Shown piece after piece: positions 37,999 to 46,344 of a stretch of DNA of 64,000 nucleotides. This DNA comes from Anaerolineae bacterium (lineage in GTDB: Bacteria > Chloroflexota > Anaerolineae > DRVO01), in contig JABLXR010000001.1 of NCBI GenBank assembly GCA_013178015.1, positions 62,001 through 126,000 on the forward strand, in the 5' to 3' direction. Made by a program: the position numbers and the translations under genes. Under the pieces are notes generated by a model. The model ran no database searches and was not told the origin of the DNA. It saw nothing but the letters and a program-made list of their open reading frames with translations. Position 1 is the first letter of the stretch. Each line of letters starts with the position of its first letter.

Positions 37999-39104
37999 GG
38001 TTTTCGGTCGGGTACCAACTACCCCTCGCGGACGATCAGCCCACGATAGTGGACTTGGTCCGGCTCTACCGCCAGTCCATAGCCGAAGTCTACTTCGCTT
38101 GGGTGGGCATGGCGAGCGGGCGGGCCAGGGTAGGACACTACGACGGCGACGTTGACTGGGGCAGTCAGCACCAGATCGAGGCCGACTTGACCCGCCTATC
38201 CGATATGGGCGTGGGCCTGAGCCTCCTTCTGAATGCCAACTGCTACGGCGGCCTGGCTGTGTCCACCGCCCTGGCCAATGAGGTGAGCTCATTGGTGCGA
38301 CACCTGCTGTCGTTTGCTCACATTGCCGTCGTCACTACCACGTCGCCCTTCGTCGCCCACGTCATCAAGCAGAGCTGGCCCGAGATTGACGTGAGAGCCT
38401 CCGTCAACATGCGAATCGGCACCGTGGAGGGCATGCAGTACCTCAGCGACCTGTTCGATAGCTTCTGTGTCCTGCGAGACGACAACCGAGACCTCGACAG
38501 GCTGGGTGAACTGAAGGAGTGGGCTGACCAGAACGGCAAGAGGCTGACCATCCTTGCCAACAGCGGCTGCCTGTACGCTTGCTCTGGGCAGACCTACCAC
38601 GACAACCTGGTGGCCCACGAGGCGGAGGTGAGTCGCACCGTCAACGGGAGCGACTGGAACCCAGTGACTTGCTGGCGATACTACGCCGAATCCGGCCATT
38701 GGGTCTCCTGGATGAAGAGCACCTGGATTCGGCCGGAGGACGTGGCTAGCTACGAGCCGTACGTCTCACAGGTGAAGCTGGCGACGCGCATGCACAGCAG
38801 CCCGGGCAAGGTCATTGATGCTTACGCGAGGGGCAAGTTCCACGGCAATCTGATGGACCTGATGGAGCCCTCACATTCCCTGCTGCTTCATCCGTGCATT
38901 GTCGCCAATGATCGCTTCCCAGCCGATTGGTTCGAGCGGACCTCCGCCTGCCACAGGCAATGCCGGACTTGCAGCTACTGCGAGGAAGTCTTGGCCCGAG
39001 TGTTGGTACGTGAAGATGCGCTTCTGCCGAGGAGCGCACGGAGAGGAAACGGCCCGCTGGCGGCAGCCGTGGAGACCCCCGCGGCGGGGCCCGAAGGGGG
39101 GTGA
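37995..39104 (+). CDS. Peptidase-U32-like protein with C-terminal cysteine cluster
   Basis: 369 residues from the overlapping ATG. A U32/UbiU-UbiV-like barrel is suggested by the strand pattern and SVNMRIGTVEGMQYL, then ANSGCLYACSGQ. Cysteines at 192, 196, 226, 301, 319, 323, 326 and 329 could ligate one or two Fe-S clusters, the last four in a CxxxCxxCxxC string. UbiU/UbiV and other U32 members are Fe-S proteins that act in oxygen-independent hydroxylation or RNA modification, not proteolysis. The family assignment is by eye and the function is unknown. It follows the Fe-S reductase in both intact and fossil copies. Confidence 0.68.
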   Translation: MRFSVGYQLPLADDQPTIVDLVRLYRQSIAEVYFAWVGMASGRARVGHYDGDVDWGSQHQIEADLTRLSDMGVGLSLLLNANCYGGLAVSTALANEVSSLVRHLLSFAHIAVVTTTSPFVAHVIKQSWPEIDVRASVNMRIGTVEGMQYLSDLFDSFCVLRDDNRDLDRLGELKEWADQNGKRLTILANSGCLYACSGQTYHDNLVAHEAEVSRTVNGSDWNPVTCWRYYAESGHWVSWMKSTWIRPEDVASYEPYVSQVKLATRMHSSPGKVIDAYARGKFHGNLMDLMEPSHSLLLHPCIVANDRFPADWFERTSACHRQCRTCSYCEEVLARVLVREDALLPRSARRGNGPLAAAVETPAAGPEGG

Positions 39105-39210
39105 GCAGTACACCGCCCGAACGGTCGATACGTCGGCAGCGTAGCAGTGAACGAAAGGAGGTGATCGGTACACGATGCAGTAGACGGATTCGCCGGTAGC
39201 GTAGCAGTAA
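39091..39210 (+). repeat. Imperfect 60-bp direct duplication before the binding-protein gene
   Basis: Bases 39091-39150 and 39151-39210 align register for register: a purine-rich Shine-Dalgarno-like tract, gtac-ac, a cg-rich middle and gtagcagt. The duplication spans the end of the U32-like gene and its spacer, and places three purine-rich sites in a row before the ATG at 39223. Confidence 0.75.
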
Positions 39211-39222
39211 AGGAGGAACACG

Positions 39223-40575
39223 ATGGTTGCGGAAGCCATCAGCGTCTCGCGTCGGCGCCTGCTCAAGCAGGCCATGGTGGGCGGTATTAGTGTGTTTGTG
39301 GCCGCCTGCGTCCCCGCTACTCCCGCCCCGGCGCCCGCCACCGCCCCACCGGAAGAGGTGGCTCCAACCAGGGCACCGGCCACAGTGAGGTTCCTCACTC
39401 AGGGCGGCGCCCAGGTGGCGTTCGATCGCTACGAACCGCTGATCGAGATGTTCCAGGAGGCAAATCCCGACCTGACTGTGGAACCGATCTGGGAACCCGG
39501 TGGTGCCATCGAAGTCCAGACCAAGCTCCTTACCCTCATCGCCGCCGGCGATGCGCCTGACGTCTACTGGGCGCATACCTATACCAACGCCGGTCAGGCC
39601 AAGCGGGACATCCAGATGGACATCCAGCCCATGGTCGAGGCAGACCCGTCGGTCAACCCCGAGGACTTCCTGGCCGGCGCATGGGCGGACTTCAATGTGG
39701 CCGGCAAGCAGATCGGCATCCCTCGAGAGACCACCAGCACCGTCCTCATCTACAACAAGGCCCTGTTCGAGGAACTCGGCCTGCCTCTGCCCACCGACAA
39801 CTGGACCTGGAGCGACTTCCTGCTGGCCGCCCAGGCCATGACCACGGGGGAAGGTGCGGAGCGAGTCTACGGCACCGCGGACTGGAACCTGAACCGCAAC
39901 ACCTGGATCAAGATGTGGCAGAAGGGTGGCGACGTCGTCAACCAGGACCGCACTCAGTTCACCATGAACCAGGAGCCCAGCGTCTCCCAGGTAGCACTGA
40001 TCCAGGACTGGCACCACGACCCCCAGATCCACATCCCCGGCGTGGAGAAGGGGGGCTTCTCCACCGGCGATCTGTTCACCACCGGCCGCATCGGCATGTT
40101 CCCCCAGTTCTCGGTATTCGATAACGTCATGCCCTCCGAGTTCGAGTGGGACATCGCCCACCTGCCCCGGGACGCTGATGATGTGCAGACCACCAGAGTG
40201 GCCTCTGCTGGCCACAGCATGTACTCTGGAACCAAGCAGCCCCAGGCAGCCTGGCAGTGGATGTCGTTCCTAACCACAGAGGAGGCGTTCTGGCACTGGG
40301 TCGCCACTGGCCTGAAAGTGCCCTCTCGCATCTCGGTGGCCCAGGACCCGAAGTTCCTCGATCCCACCCAGCCGCCTGAGCACGCCCAGATCATGATTGA
40401 CGCCTTCGCCTACGGCCGTCCCGAGCCTGTGGCCGGGGACTGGATCGGCGTACACCGCGAGATCCAGGCGGCATTGGACTCCATCTACGGCATCGAGAAG
40501 CCCGACGTGCAGGCCTCGCTGGACGCCATCGCTGAACGGGTCAACGAACTGATCGCCTTCGTGCCAGGCGAGTAG
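39223..40575 (+). CDS. Extracellular sugar-binding lipoprotein of an ABC importer
   Basis: 450 residues. A Tat-like SRRRLLKQA leader, lipobox Cys29 (FVAAC) and Pro/Ala linker precede a family 1 solute-binding fold (FQEANPDLTVEP; later PQAAWQWMSFL). It serves the permeases at 42800 and 43772, while no ATPase gene is present, so a shared MsmX-type ATPase is presumed. AGGAGG lies six bases before the ATG. Confidence 0.92.
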   Translation: MVAEAISVSRRRLLKQAMVGGISVFVAACVPATPAPAPATAPPEEVAPTRAPATVRFLTQGGAQVAFDRYEPLIEMFQEANPDLTVEPIWEPGGAIEVQTKLLTLIAAGDAPDVYWAHTYTNAGQAKRDIQMDIQPMVEADPSVNPEDFLAGAWADFNVAGKQIGIPRETTSTVLIYNKALFEELGLPLPTDNWTWSDFLLAAQAMTTGEGAERVYGTADWNLNRNTWIKMWQKGGDVVNQDRTQFTMNQEPSVSQVALIQDWHHDPQIHIPGVEKGGFSTGDLFTTGRIGMFPQFSVFDNVMPSEFEWDIAHLPRDADDVQTTRVASAGHSMYSGTKQPQAAWQWMSFLTTEEAFWHWVATGLKVPSRISVAQDPKFLDPTQPPEHAQIMIDAFAYGRPEPVAGDWIGVHREIQAALDSIYGIEKPDVQASLDAIAERVNELIAFVPGE

Positions 40576-40589
40576 GAAGAGGTAGCAGC

Positions 40590-42803
40590 TTGCACCTTCG
40601 GAACAGGCGTCTCCATCTGGAGTGGGACGACACCACCGGCAACCTCCTGCGGCTGGTGGATGTCCGGAGCGGCCACAACTTCGCCAGCGAGCGAGCAGGT
40701 GGCTCTTCCCTGTGGCACCTGCAGCTGGACGAAGGGCCACCCATCAGTGCCGAGGACGCATCTACCTTCGAGTGGCAGGCTCTACCGGGCGCCCGTAAGG
40801 AAGGCATACTGATGCGGTGGCGGGGGTTCGACGCCCGAGGCCAGCAAGACCTCCAGGCTGAGGCCACCGTTACGCTAGACGACGATGGCCTCAGCCGCTG
40901 GCGGCTGAGCCTGCGTGGCTTGCAGGCTGAGCTTCGAGCCGTGCACTTCCCTCGGGCGCCCGATCTACAGCGCGCCGCCGGCCAGGAAGTACTAGCCTTG
41001 CCGGTCGGCAGTGGGCGTCTGATCCGGGAACCGCGCCAGGATGGTCGGTGCTCCAGAGGCTGGACGCTGTTCTACCCGGGCCCGCTTACCATGCAGTGCA
41101 TGGGACTGTACAGCACGAGCGGGCCCGGGCTCTACCTGGCTTGCGAGGACGGGGCGGGCTACAGCAAGGCTTTCGTCTGGGATGGCAACAGCGATCAAGC
41201 CACACTGGGATGGGCTGTGCTGCACTTCCCTTCCCTGCCCCTGGAACCTGGCGGCCAATACGTCATGCCCTACGACGCCGTGATTGGCACCTTCGAGGGC
41301 GACTGGCTCACCGTGGCAGAGATCTACCGCGCCTGGGCCCTGGAACAGGCCTGGGCCAGGAACAGCCGGCTGCGCCAGGGAGCGGTCCCCGCTTGGCTGC
41401 GGGAGACCGTCCTATGGGCCTGGAACCGGGGCACCTCTCACGAAGTGGTGCCCGGGGCGCTGGCCCTGAAACGCGCTAGCGGTGTGCCCACCAACCTGCT
41501 CTGGCACTGGTGGCACAACTGCCCCTACGACGTCGGCTTCCCTGAGTACCTCCCGCCTCGCGAAGGCGCTGATTCCTTTCGCCAGGCCGTAGTTGAGCTG
41601 CAACGAAGCGGCGTCCACGCCTTCCCTTATGTCAATGGCCGCCTATGGGGCCTTCGCACCGAGAGCTGGGTCTCCGAGGGCGCCGAACGGGGAGCGGCCA
41701 TCGGGCCCGATGGGAGCATCTACGAGGAAGTCTACAACACCTTCACCGGTGCGCCCATGGCCCCCATGTGCGTGGCCCACTCCCTCTGGCAGGACAAGAT
41801 CCGCTTTCTCCTGGGGGCACTGGCCAACGACCTCGGCTCTCCCGGCATCTACCTAGATCAGGCAGCCATCGCCCGTCCCGTTCCCTGCTTCAACGCGCGC
41901 CACGGCCACCCCCTCGGCGGAGGCAACCACTGGGTGCGCGGCTATCACCGCATGATGCAGGGGGTAAGAGAACATTTCGACGACGGTGCAGTAGCCGTTG
42001 CCACCGAGGGTTGTGCCGAACCGTACCTAGATGCCTTCGACGCCTTCCTGGTGCTTGACCCGAGCATCGAGCGCTACTCGGCGACGCACTCGGCGTGCAG
42101 TCACTGGGAGGCCATCCCCTTGTTCAGCGCCGTATACCACGGCCATGCCCTGGCCTTCGGGAGTTACAGCTCCCTCACCGAGCCCCCTTACGACGAGAAG
42201 TGGCCGCAGGAGACCGCTCCTTCGGAGAGGCTAAAGTTGCTCGACCGCAAGTTCAGTGCGCAGCTTCGGGTGGAACTGGCGCGCCAGCTCGTCTGGGGAA
42301 GCCAACTGATGGTGGCCAACCTTCGTCCCGAGCATTGGGAGCAGCGGCCCGAGGAGTTGGCGTTCGTCAGCCAACTAGCCCGACTGGCCCATGCCGCGCC
42401 GATGTTCCTGCGCGACGGCACCTTGGTGCGGGCGCCACACTGCGACGTCCCCTGGCTTAGGTTGCCCTTCATCACCCTGTCCATCTACGAGCGATCGGCA
42501 GCCGAAGTGGTGCACGAGCGCGGGGTGCCTGCGGCCATAGCCGCCGCCTGGCAGGCCCCCGACGGCTCTGTGGCGCTGATCATGGTGAACATCAGCGACG
42601 AGCCGGTAGGTCTAGATGTGCCGCTGGATCCTGCCCAGCAATGGGGCCTGGCGGGCCGCTGGCAGGCGGCAATCCATGGCGCCGAGGGCACAGAAGCCGT
42701 TTCCGGGCCCTTCCGCGGCTTCACTGACCTCGAGGTGCTTCTCCCGCCGCACTCGGCCCGGATGATCGAGGTCCGCTCGGCAGGCGGAATGGGGGCGTCG
42801 TGA
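40590..42803 (+). CDS. DUF6259-type putative glycoside hydrolase
   Basis: 737 residues, no signal peptide, so cytoplasmic. An N-terminal beta-sandwich (about 1-250) precedes a TIM-barrel-like region with GIYLDQ around Asp423, a plausible catalytic nucleophile, and a C-terminal beta domain. This order fits large retaining glycosidases of the DUF6259 group. The TTG start at 40590 follows AGGAAGAGG. It lies between the binding protein and the permeases, so it should act on the imported sugar. Specificity unknown. Confidence 0.7.
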   Translation: MHLRNRRLHLEWDDTTGNLLRLVDVRSGHNFASERAGGSSLWHLQLDEGPPISAEDASTFEWQALPGARKEGILMRWRGFDARGQQDLQAEATVTLDDDGLSRWRLSLRGLQAELRAVHFPRAPDLQRAAGQEVLALPVGSGRLIREPRQDGRCSRGWTLFYPGPLTMQCMGLYSTSGPGLYLACEDGAGYSKAFVWDGNSDQATLGWAVLHFPSLPLEPGGQYVMPYDAVIGTFEGDWLTVAEIYRAWALEQAWARNSRLRQGAVPAWLRETVLWAWNRGTSHEVVPGALALKRASGVPTNLLWHWWHNCPYDVGFPEYLPPREGADSFRQAVVELQRSGVHAFPYVNGRLWGLRTESWVSEGAERGAAIGPDGSIYEEVYNTFTGAPMAPMCVAHSLWQDKIRFLLGALANDLGSPGIYLDQAAIARPVPCFNARHGHPLGGGNHWVRGYHRMMQGVREHFDDGAVAVATEGCAEPYLDAFDAFLVLDPSIERYSATHSACSHWEAIPLFSAVYHGHALAFGSYSSLTEPPYDEKWPQETAPSERLKLLDRKFSAQLRVELARQLVWGSQLMVANLRPEHWEQRPEELAFVSQLARLAHAAPMFLRDGTLVRAPHCDVPWLRLPFITLSIYERSAAEVVHERGVPAAIAAAWQAPDGSVALIMVNISDEPVGLDVPLDPAQQWGLAGRWQAAIHGAEGTEAVSGPFRGFTDLEVLLPPHSARMIEVRSAGGMGAS

Positions 42804-43729
42804 GCCTGCGCGCGCTGGTGAGCGGGTGGCGCAGCAGACGCGGTGGTCTGTTGTGGGCCGAGACGAGGGATGCCTACCTGTTCCTTCTGCCCTGGATCGC
42901 GGGCTTCGTCCTCTTCACCGCCGGGCCCATGATCGCCTCGCTATACATCTCCTTCACCAAGTGGGAGATCGTCACCCCGTCGGTGTGGGTCGGGTTGGCG
43001 AACTACGCCAGGCTGATCCGCGACGACCGTTTCTTCCTATCTCTGTACAACACGGCCTTCTACGTGTTCCTCGGCGTGCCTCTGCACCTGTTCCTGGCCC
43101 TGCTGGCGGCGCTCGCGGTGAACCTAGACTTGCGCGGCATACGCATCTTCCGCACTTTGTATTACGTGCCCTCCATCACCCCTGCAGTCGCCAACTCCAT
43201 CCTGTGGTTGTGGATCTTCCATCCGCAGTGGGGTCTGGCCAACGGTCTGTTGCAAAGCGTCGGCCTCAAGGGGCTCTACTGGCTCCAGGATCCTAAGCTG
43301 GCCAAGCCTTCATTCATCATCATGAGCTTCTGGACCATCGGGGGCCAGATGGTCATTCTGCTTGCCGGCCTAAAGGGCATCCCCCAGAGCTTCTACGAGG
43401 CAGCCCAGATAGACGGGGCCAACACGCGCCAGCGGTTCTGGAAGATAACCTTGCCTCTGCTTACTCCTGCTCTGTTCTTCAACCTGATCATGGCCATAAT
43501 AGGCGCCTTCCAGGTCTTCACTCAGGCTTACATCATGACCGAGGGCGGACCGAACTACGCTACCCTCTTCTACGTGCTCTACCTGTACCGCATGGCCTTC
43601 GAGAACTTCCGGATGGGGTACGCCTCCGCCATGGCCTGGGTGCTATTCACCATCATCCTCCTCTTCACCCTGCTGCAGTTCCGCATCTCGGACCGATGGG
43701 TCTTCTATGAGAGCAGCTTGCGAGCGTAG
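42800..43729 (+). CDS. Sugar ABC transporter permease, MalF/UgpA-like
   Basis: 309 residues, six membrane helices, and the EAA loop EAAQIDGANTRQRFWKITLP. The GTG at 42800 overlaps the stop of the hydrolase gene (GTGA). It forms a heterodimeric pore with the next gene product. Confidence 0.92.
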   Translation: MSLRALVSGWRSRRGGLLWAETRDAYLFLLPWIAGFVLFTAGPMIASLYISFTKWEIVTPSVWVGLANYARLIRDDRFFLSLYNTAFYVFLGVPLHLFLALLAALAVNLDLRGIRIFRTLYYVPSITPAVANSILWLWIFHPQWGLANGLLQSVGLKGLYWLQDPKLAKPSFIIMSFWTIGGQMVILLAGLKGIPQSFYEAAQIDGANTRQRFWKITLPLLTPALFFNLIMAIIGAFQVFTQAYIMTEGGPNYATLFYVLYLYRMAFENFRMGYASAMAWVLFTIILLFTLLQFRISDRWVFYESSLRA

Positions 43730-43771
43730 GCGGGCGCTCCTGTCGCGCTGTGCACCTGGAGAGAGCAGCAC

Positions 43772-44683
43772 ATGGTCACCAAGGGCAACGCGAGCCTAGA
43801 GACGACCCAACTGGCGAGACCCATTGTTGACTGGGGCCTAGCAGCCAAGCGGATCCGCCGGGCGCTGCGGGCCGCCTTCTGGTACGCGGTGCTCAGCTTC
43901 TTCGCCGTGGTGCTGGCCATGCCGCTTGCCTGGCTCGTTTCCACTTCCCTGAAGACGGGAGCGCAGACGTTCGTCATGCCTCCCAAGTGGATACCGGAGC
44001 CCATTGTCTGGGATAACTACTCGGCCGCCTTCCGGGCAGTCCCGTTTCACCGCTACTTCTGGAATACCATCCAGATCGTGGTGTTCGCCACCCTGGGCAC
44101 TCTCGTCACAGCGTCTATGGCCGCGTTCGCCTTCGCCAGGCTGCGGTTCCCCGGGCGCAGCTTCCTCTTCGGGCTGGTACTCTCAACCATCATGCTCCCC
44201 AACGTCATCACCCTGATTCCCACCTTCATCGTCTTCCGCGCCTTGAAGTGGATCAACACTCTCCTGCCGCTCATCGTCCCCTCGTGGCTAGGCGGCGGCG
44301 CTTTCAACATCTTCCTGATTCGCCAGTTCTTCATGACTCTCCCCTACGATCTGGACGAGTCGGCCCGCATAGACGGGGCGAGCAACTTCCGCATCTACTC
44401 CAGCATCCTCCTGCCCCTCTCCAAGCCAGTCGTAGCCACCGTGGCCATCTTCTCCTTCATCCATCACTGGAACGACTTCTTCCTGCCCCTGATCTATCTG
44501 CAAGACACGAAGAAGTGGACCATGGCCATCGGTCTACAAGGTTTCAAGGACCTCTACTCCACCAGCTGGAACCTAATGATGGCCGCTTCGACGGCGATGA
44601 TCCTGCCTCTGCTGGTGCTCTTTTTCCTGGCCCAGCACTACTTCGTGGGCGGCATCCATCTCACCGGGATCGCCGGGAGGTAG
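43772..44683 (+). CDS. Sugar ABC transporter permease, MalG/UgpE-like
   Basis: 303 residues, six membrane helices, EAA loop ESARIDGASNFRIYSSILLP, and the usual C-terminal AQHYFVGG segment. A GGAGAG motif precedes the ATG. Second permease of the importer; no ATPase follows. Confidence 0.92.
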   Translation: MVTKGNASLETTQLARPIVDWGLAAKRIRRALRAAFWYAVLSFFAVVLAMPLAWLVSTSLKTGAQTFVMPPKWIPEPIVWDNYSAAFRAVPFHRYFWNTIQIVVFATLGTLVTASMAAFAFARLRFPGRSFLFGLVLSTIMLPNVITLIPTFIVFRALKWINTLLPLIVPSWLGGGAFNIFLIRQFFMTLPYDLDESARIDGASNFRIYSSILLPLSKPVVATVAIFSFIHHWNDFFLPLIYLQDTKKWTMAIGLQGFKDLYSTSWNLMMAASTAMILPLLVLFFLAQHYFVGGIHLTGIAGR

Positions 44684-44802
44684 CGCCCGGGCCACCTGGT
44701 GGGGCGACTGGCCGCGCCAGCCCGGACATGCGTACCGACAGCGTCGCCCCGGCGACGTAGTGCCAAGCCCCGCAGCCATCGAGACACCCGAAAGGAGAGG
44801 AC

Positions 44803-45978
44803 ATGGACGTCAAGACCGGCATCGAGGTACTCCGGGACGAAGGCTACCGTCGGCTGAAGGGCCGGCGCGTGGGCCTGATGACTAACCAGAGCGCTGTAGA
44901 CCGACAGCTCAGAGGCACCCTCCAGCTTATGTGGGCAGACCGTGCTGTGGACCTGGTCGCGCTCTTCGCGCCCGAACACGGACTGTCGGCTGCCGCCCCC
45001 GATGCAGCCGGCGTGGTTACCGGCAAGGACCGGCTCACCGGGCTGCCAGTCCATAGCCTATACGGCGAGACCTACCGCCCCACGGCCGACATGCTGGACG
45101 GCCTGGACGCCATCGTCTGCGACGTCCAGGACGTGGGCGTGCGCTACTACACCTATCCCTCGACCATCTCCTACATCATGGAGGCAGCCGGCGAACACGG
45201 AGTATCCGTGGTGATCCTCGATCGCCCCAATCCCCTGGGAGGGGAGGAAGTCTGGGGTCCGACTCTGGAGCCGCATCTGTCGTCATTCGTGGGGCGATTC
45301 CCAGTGCCGGTGCAGCATGGGCTGACCCTGGGCGAGCTTTCCCTCATGATCAACGCGACCTGGAACCCCCACCCCGCGGAAGTATCGGTGGTGCCCTGCG
45401 AGGGCTGGCGTCGCTCTATGCGCTGGGACGACACCGGGCTCGCCTGGGCGCCTGCTTCTCCCGCCCTGGCTCATCTCAGCGCTGTGTGCCAGTACCCCGG
45501 GTCCTGCCTCATCGAGGGCACAACCCTGTCCGAGGGTCGCGGCACCCCGCTGCCATTCGAGGTCGTCGGGGCTCCCTGGCTGGACGGAACGCTGCTGGCC
45601 GAGCGCCTGAATGAGCAGGGCTGGCCCGGGGTGCGATTCCGTGCCCATAGCTTCCTCCCTACCGCCAGCAAGTGGAACGGTCAGTACTGCCACGGCGTGC
45701 AGGCGCATGCCACCGACCGGCAGGCGCTGCGTCCACTGGAAACATGGCTGGGAGTCATCGGCACTATCCGCTCGCTCTATCCGGAGCCGTTCGCGTGGCT
45801 GCCCCCCTTCCAGGAAGGTGTGGAACCAAGCTCCCAGCACTTCGACCGTCTCATTGGCTCAGAGCGGACCCGCAAGCAGATTGACGCTGGCGCCTCGCTG
45901 GATGAGATCACCGAGGGCTGGGACGAGTTCTGCCGCTCATTCCGCCAGCAGGGGCAGCCCTTCCTGCTGTACCCGTGA
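44803..45978 (+). CDS. NamZ/DUF1343-family exo-beta-N-acetylmuramidase, apparently cytoplasmic
   Basis: 391 residues. DUF1343 landmarks are GLMTNQSAV, FAPEHG with the proposed catalytic glutamate, YTYPST, DRPNPLGG and IEGTTLSEGRGTP. Family members remove non-reducing terminal N-acetylmuramic acid from peptidoglycan fragments. Known NamZ proteins are often secreted, but this one begins directly with the domain and has no signal peptide. AAAGGAGAGG precedes the ATG. Placed after a sugar importer and a hydrolase, it suggests uptake and internal cleavage of muropeptide-derived saccharides (inference). Confidence 0.85.
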   Translation: MDVKTGIEVLRDEGYRRLKGRRVGLMTNQSAVDRQLRGTLQLMWADRAVDLVALFAPEHGLSAAAPDAAGVVTGKDRLTGLPVHSLYGETYRPTADMLDGLDAIVCDVQDVGVRYYTYPSTISYIMEAAGEHGVSVVILDRPNPLGGEEVWGPTLEPHLSSFVGRFPVPVQHGLTLGELSLMINATWNPHPAEVSVVPCEGWRRSMRWDDTGLAWAPASPALAHLSAVCQYPGSCLIEGTTLSEGRGTPLPFEVVGAPWLDGTLLAERLNEQGWPGVRFRAHSFLPTASKWNGQYCHGVQAHATDRQALRPLETWLGVIGTIRSLYPEPFAWLPPFQEGVEPSSQHFDRLIGSERTRKQIDAGASLDEITEGWDEFCRSFRQQGQPFLLYP

Positions 45979-46026
45979 CTCCGCCCTGGCTCTAGACATC
46001 GCTTGGAGCGACGAGGGGCAACCTCC

Positions 46027-46058
46027 ACAACATATCGCGGATACAACATATCGCGGAT
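46027..46058. repeat. Two adjacent 16-bp direct repeats
   Basis: acaacatatcgcggat occurs twice head to tail (46027-46042 and 46043-46058). Each contains the near-palindrome tatcgcggata. It could bind a regulator, but it lies after the NamZ gene and 150 bases before the next promoter. Confidence 0.5.
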
Positions 46059-46110
46059 ACGCGACGGGCACCCGGCCGCTCCAGGAGTGCGTGGCGAAGG
46101 GTGGCCGTTC

Positions 46111-46148
46111 GAGTGGGGGCTGCACCGCGGGAGGTGCAGCCCCCACTC
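46111..46148 (+). terminator. Strong hairpin after the NamZ gene
   Basis: A perfect 16-base stem (gagtgggggctgcacc, 46111-46126, with 46133-46148) closes a six-base loop gcggga. It probably ends the 35-46 kb transcript; there is no T tract, so factor-independent termination is uncertain. Confidence 0.6.
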
Positions 46149-46204
46149 CAGCCAGCCAGCAAGGAGCGCAGTTCGTCGGTGTACCCCTGTGCCATCAGAA
46201 CCGG

Positions 46205-46234
46205 TTGACACTCCGGAATCTCGCGTGCTAGCAT
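46205..46234 (+). promoter_or_regulatory. Sigma-70-type promoter for the PIN-TRAM gene
   Basis: TTGACA (46205-46210) and TAGCAT (46229-46234) with an 18-base spacer. The gene starts about 110 bases downstream. Confidence 0.6.
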
Positions 46235-46344
46235 CCCTTTGTCCGAGCGCGAGTTCAGGCCCGAAAGCGTGCTGGTCTCGGGCTAGGGTTTGCCTAATCC
46301 AGGAGCACAGCATGTAGCATTTCGACATCACCGTGGAGGGTGCA

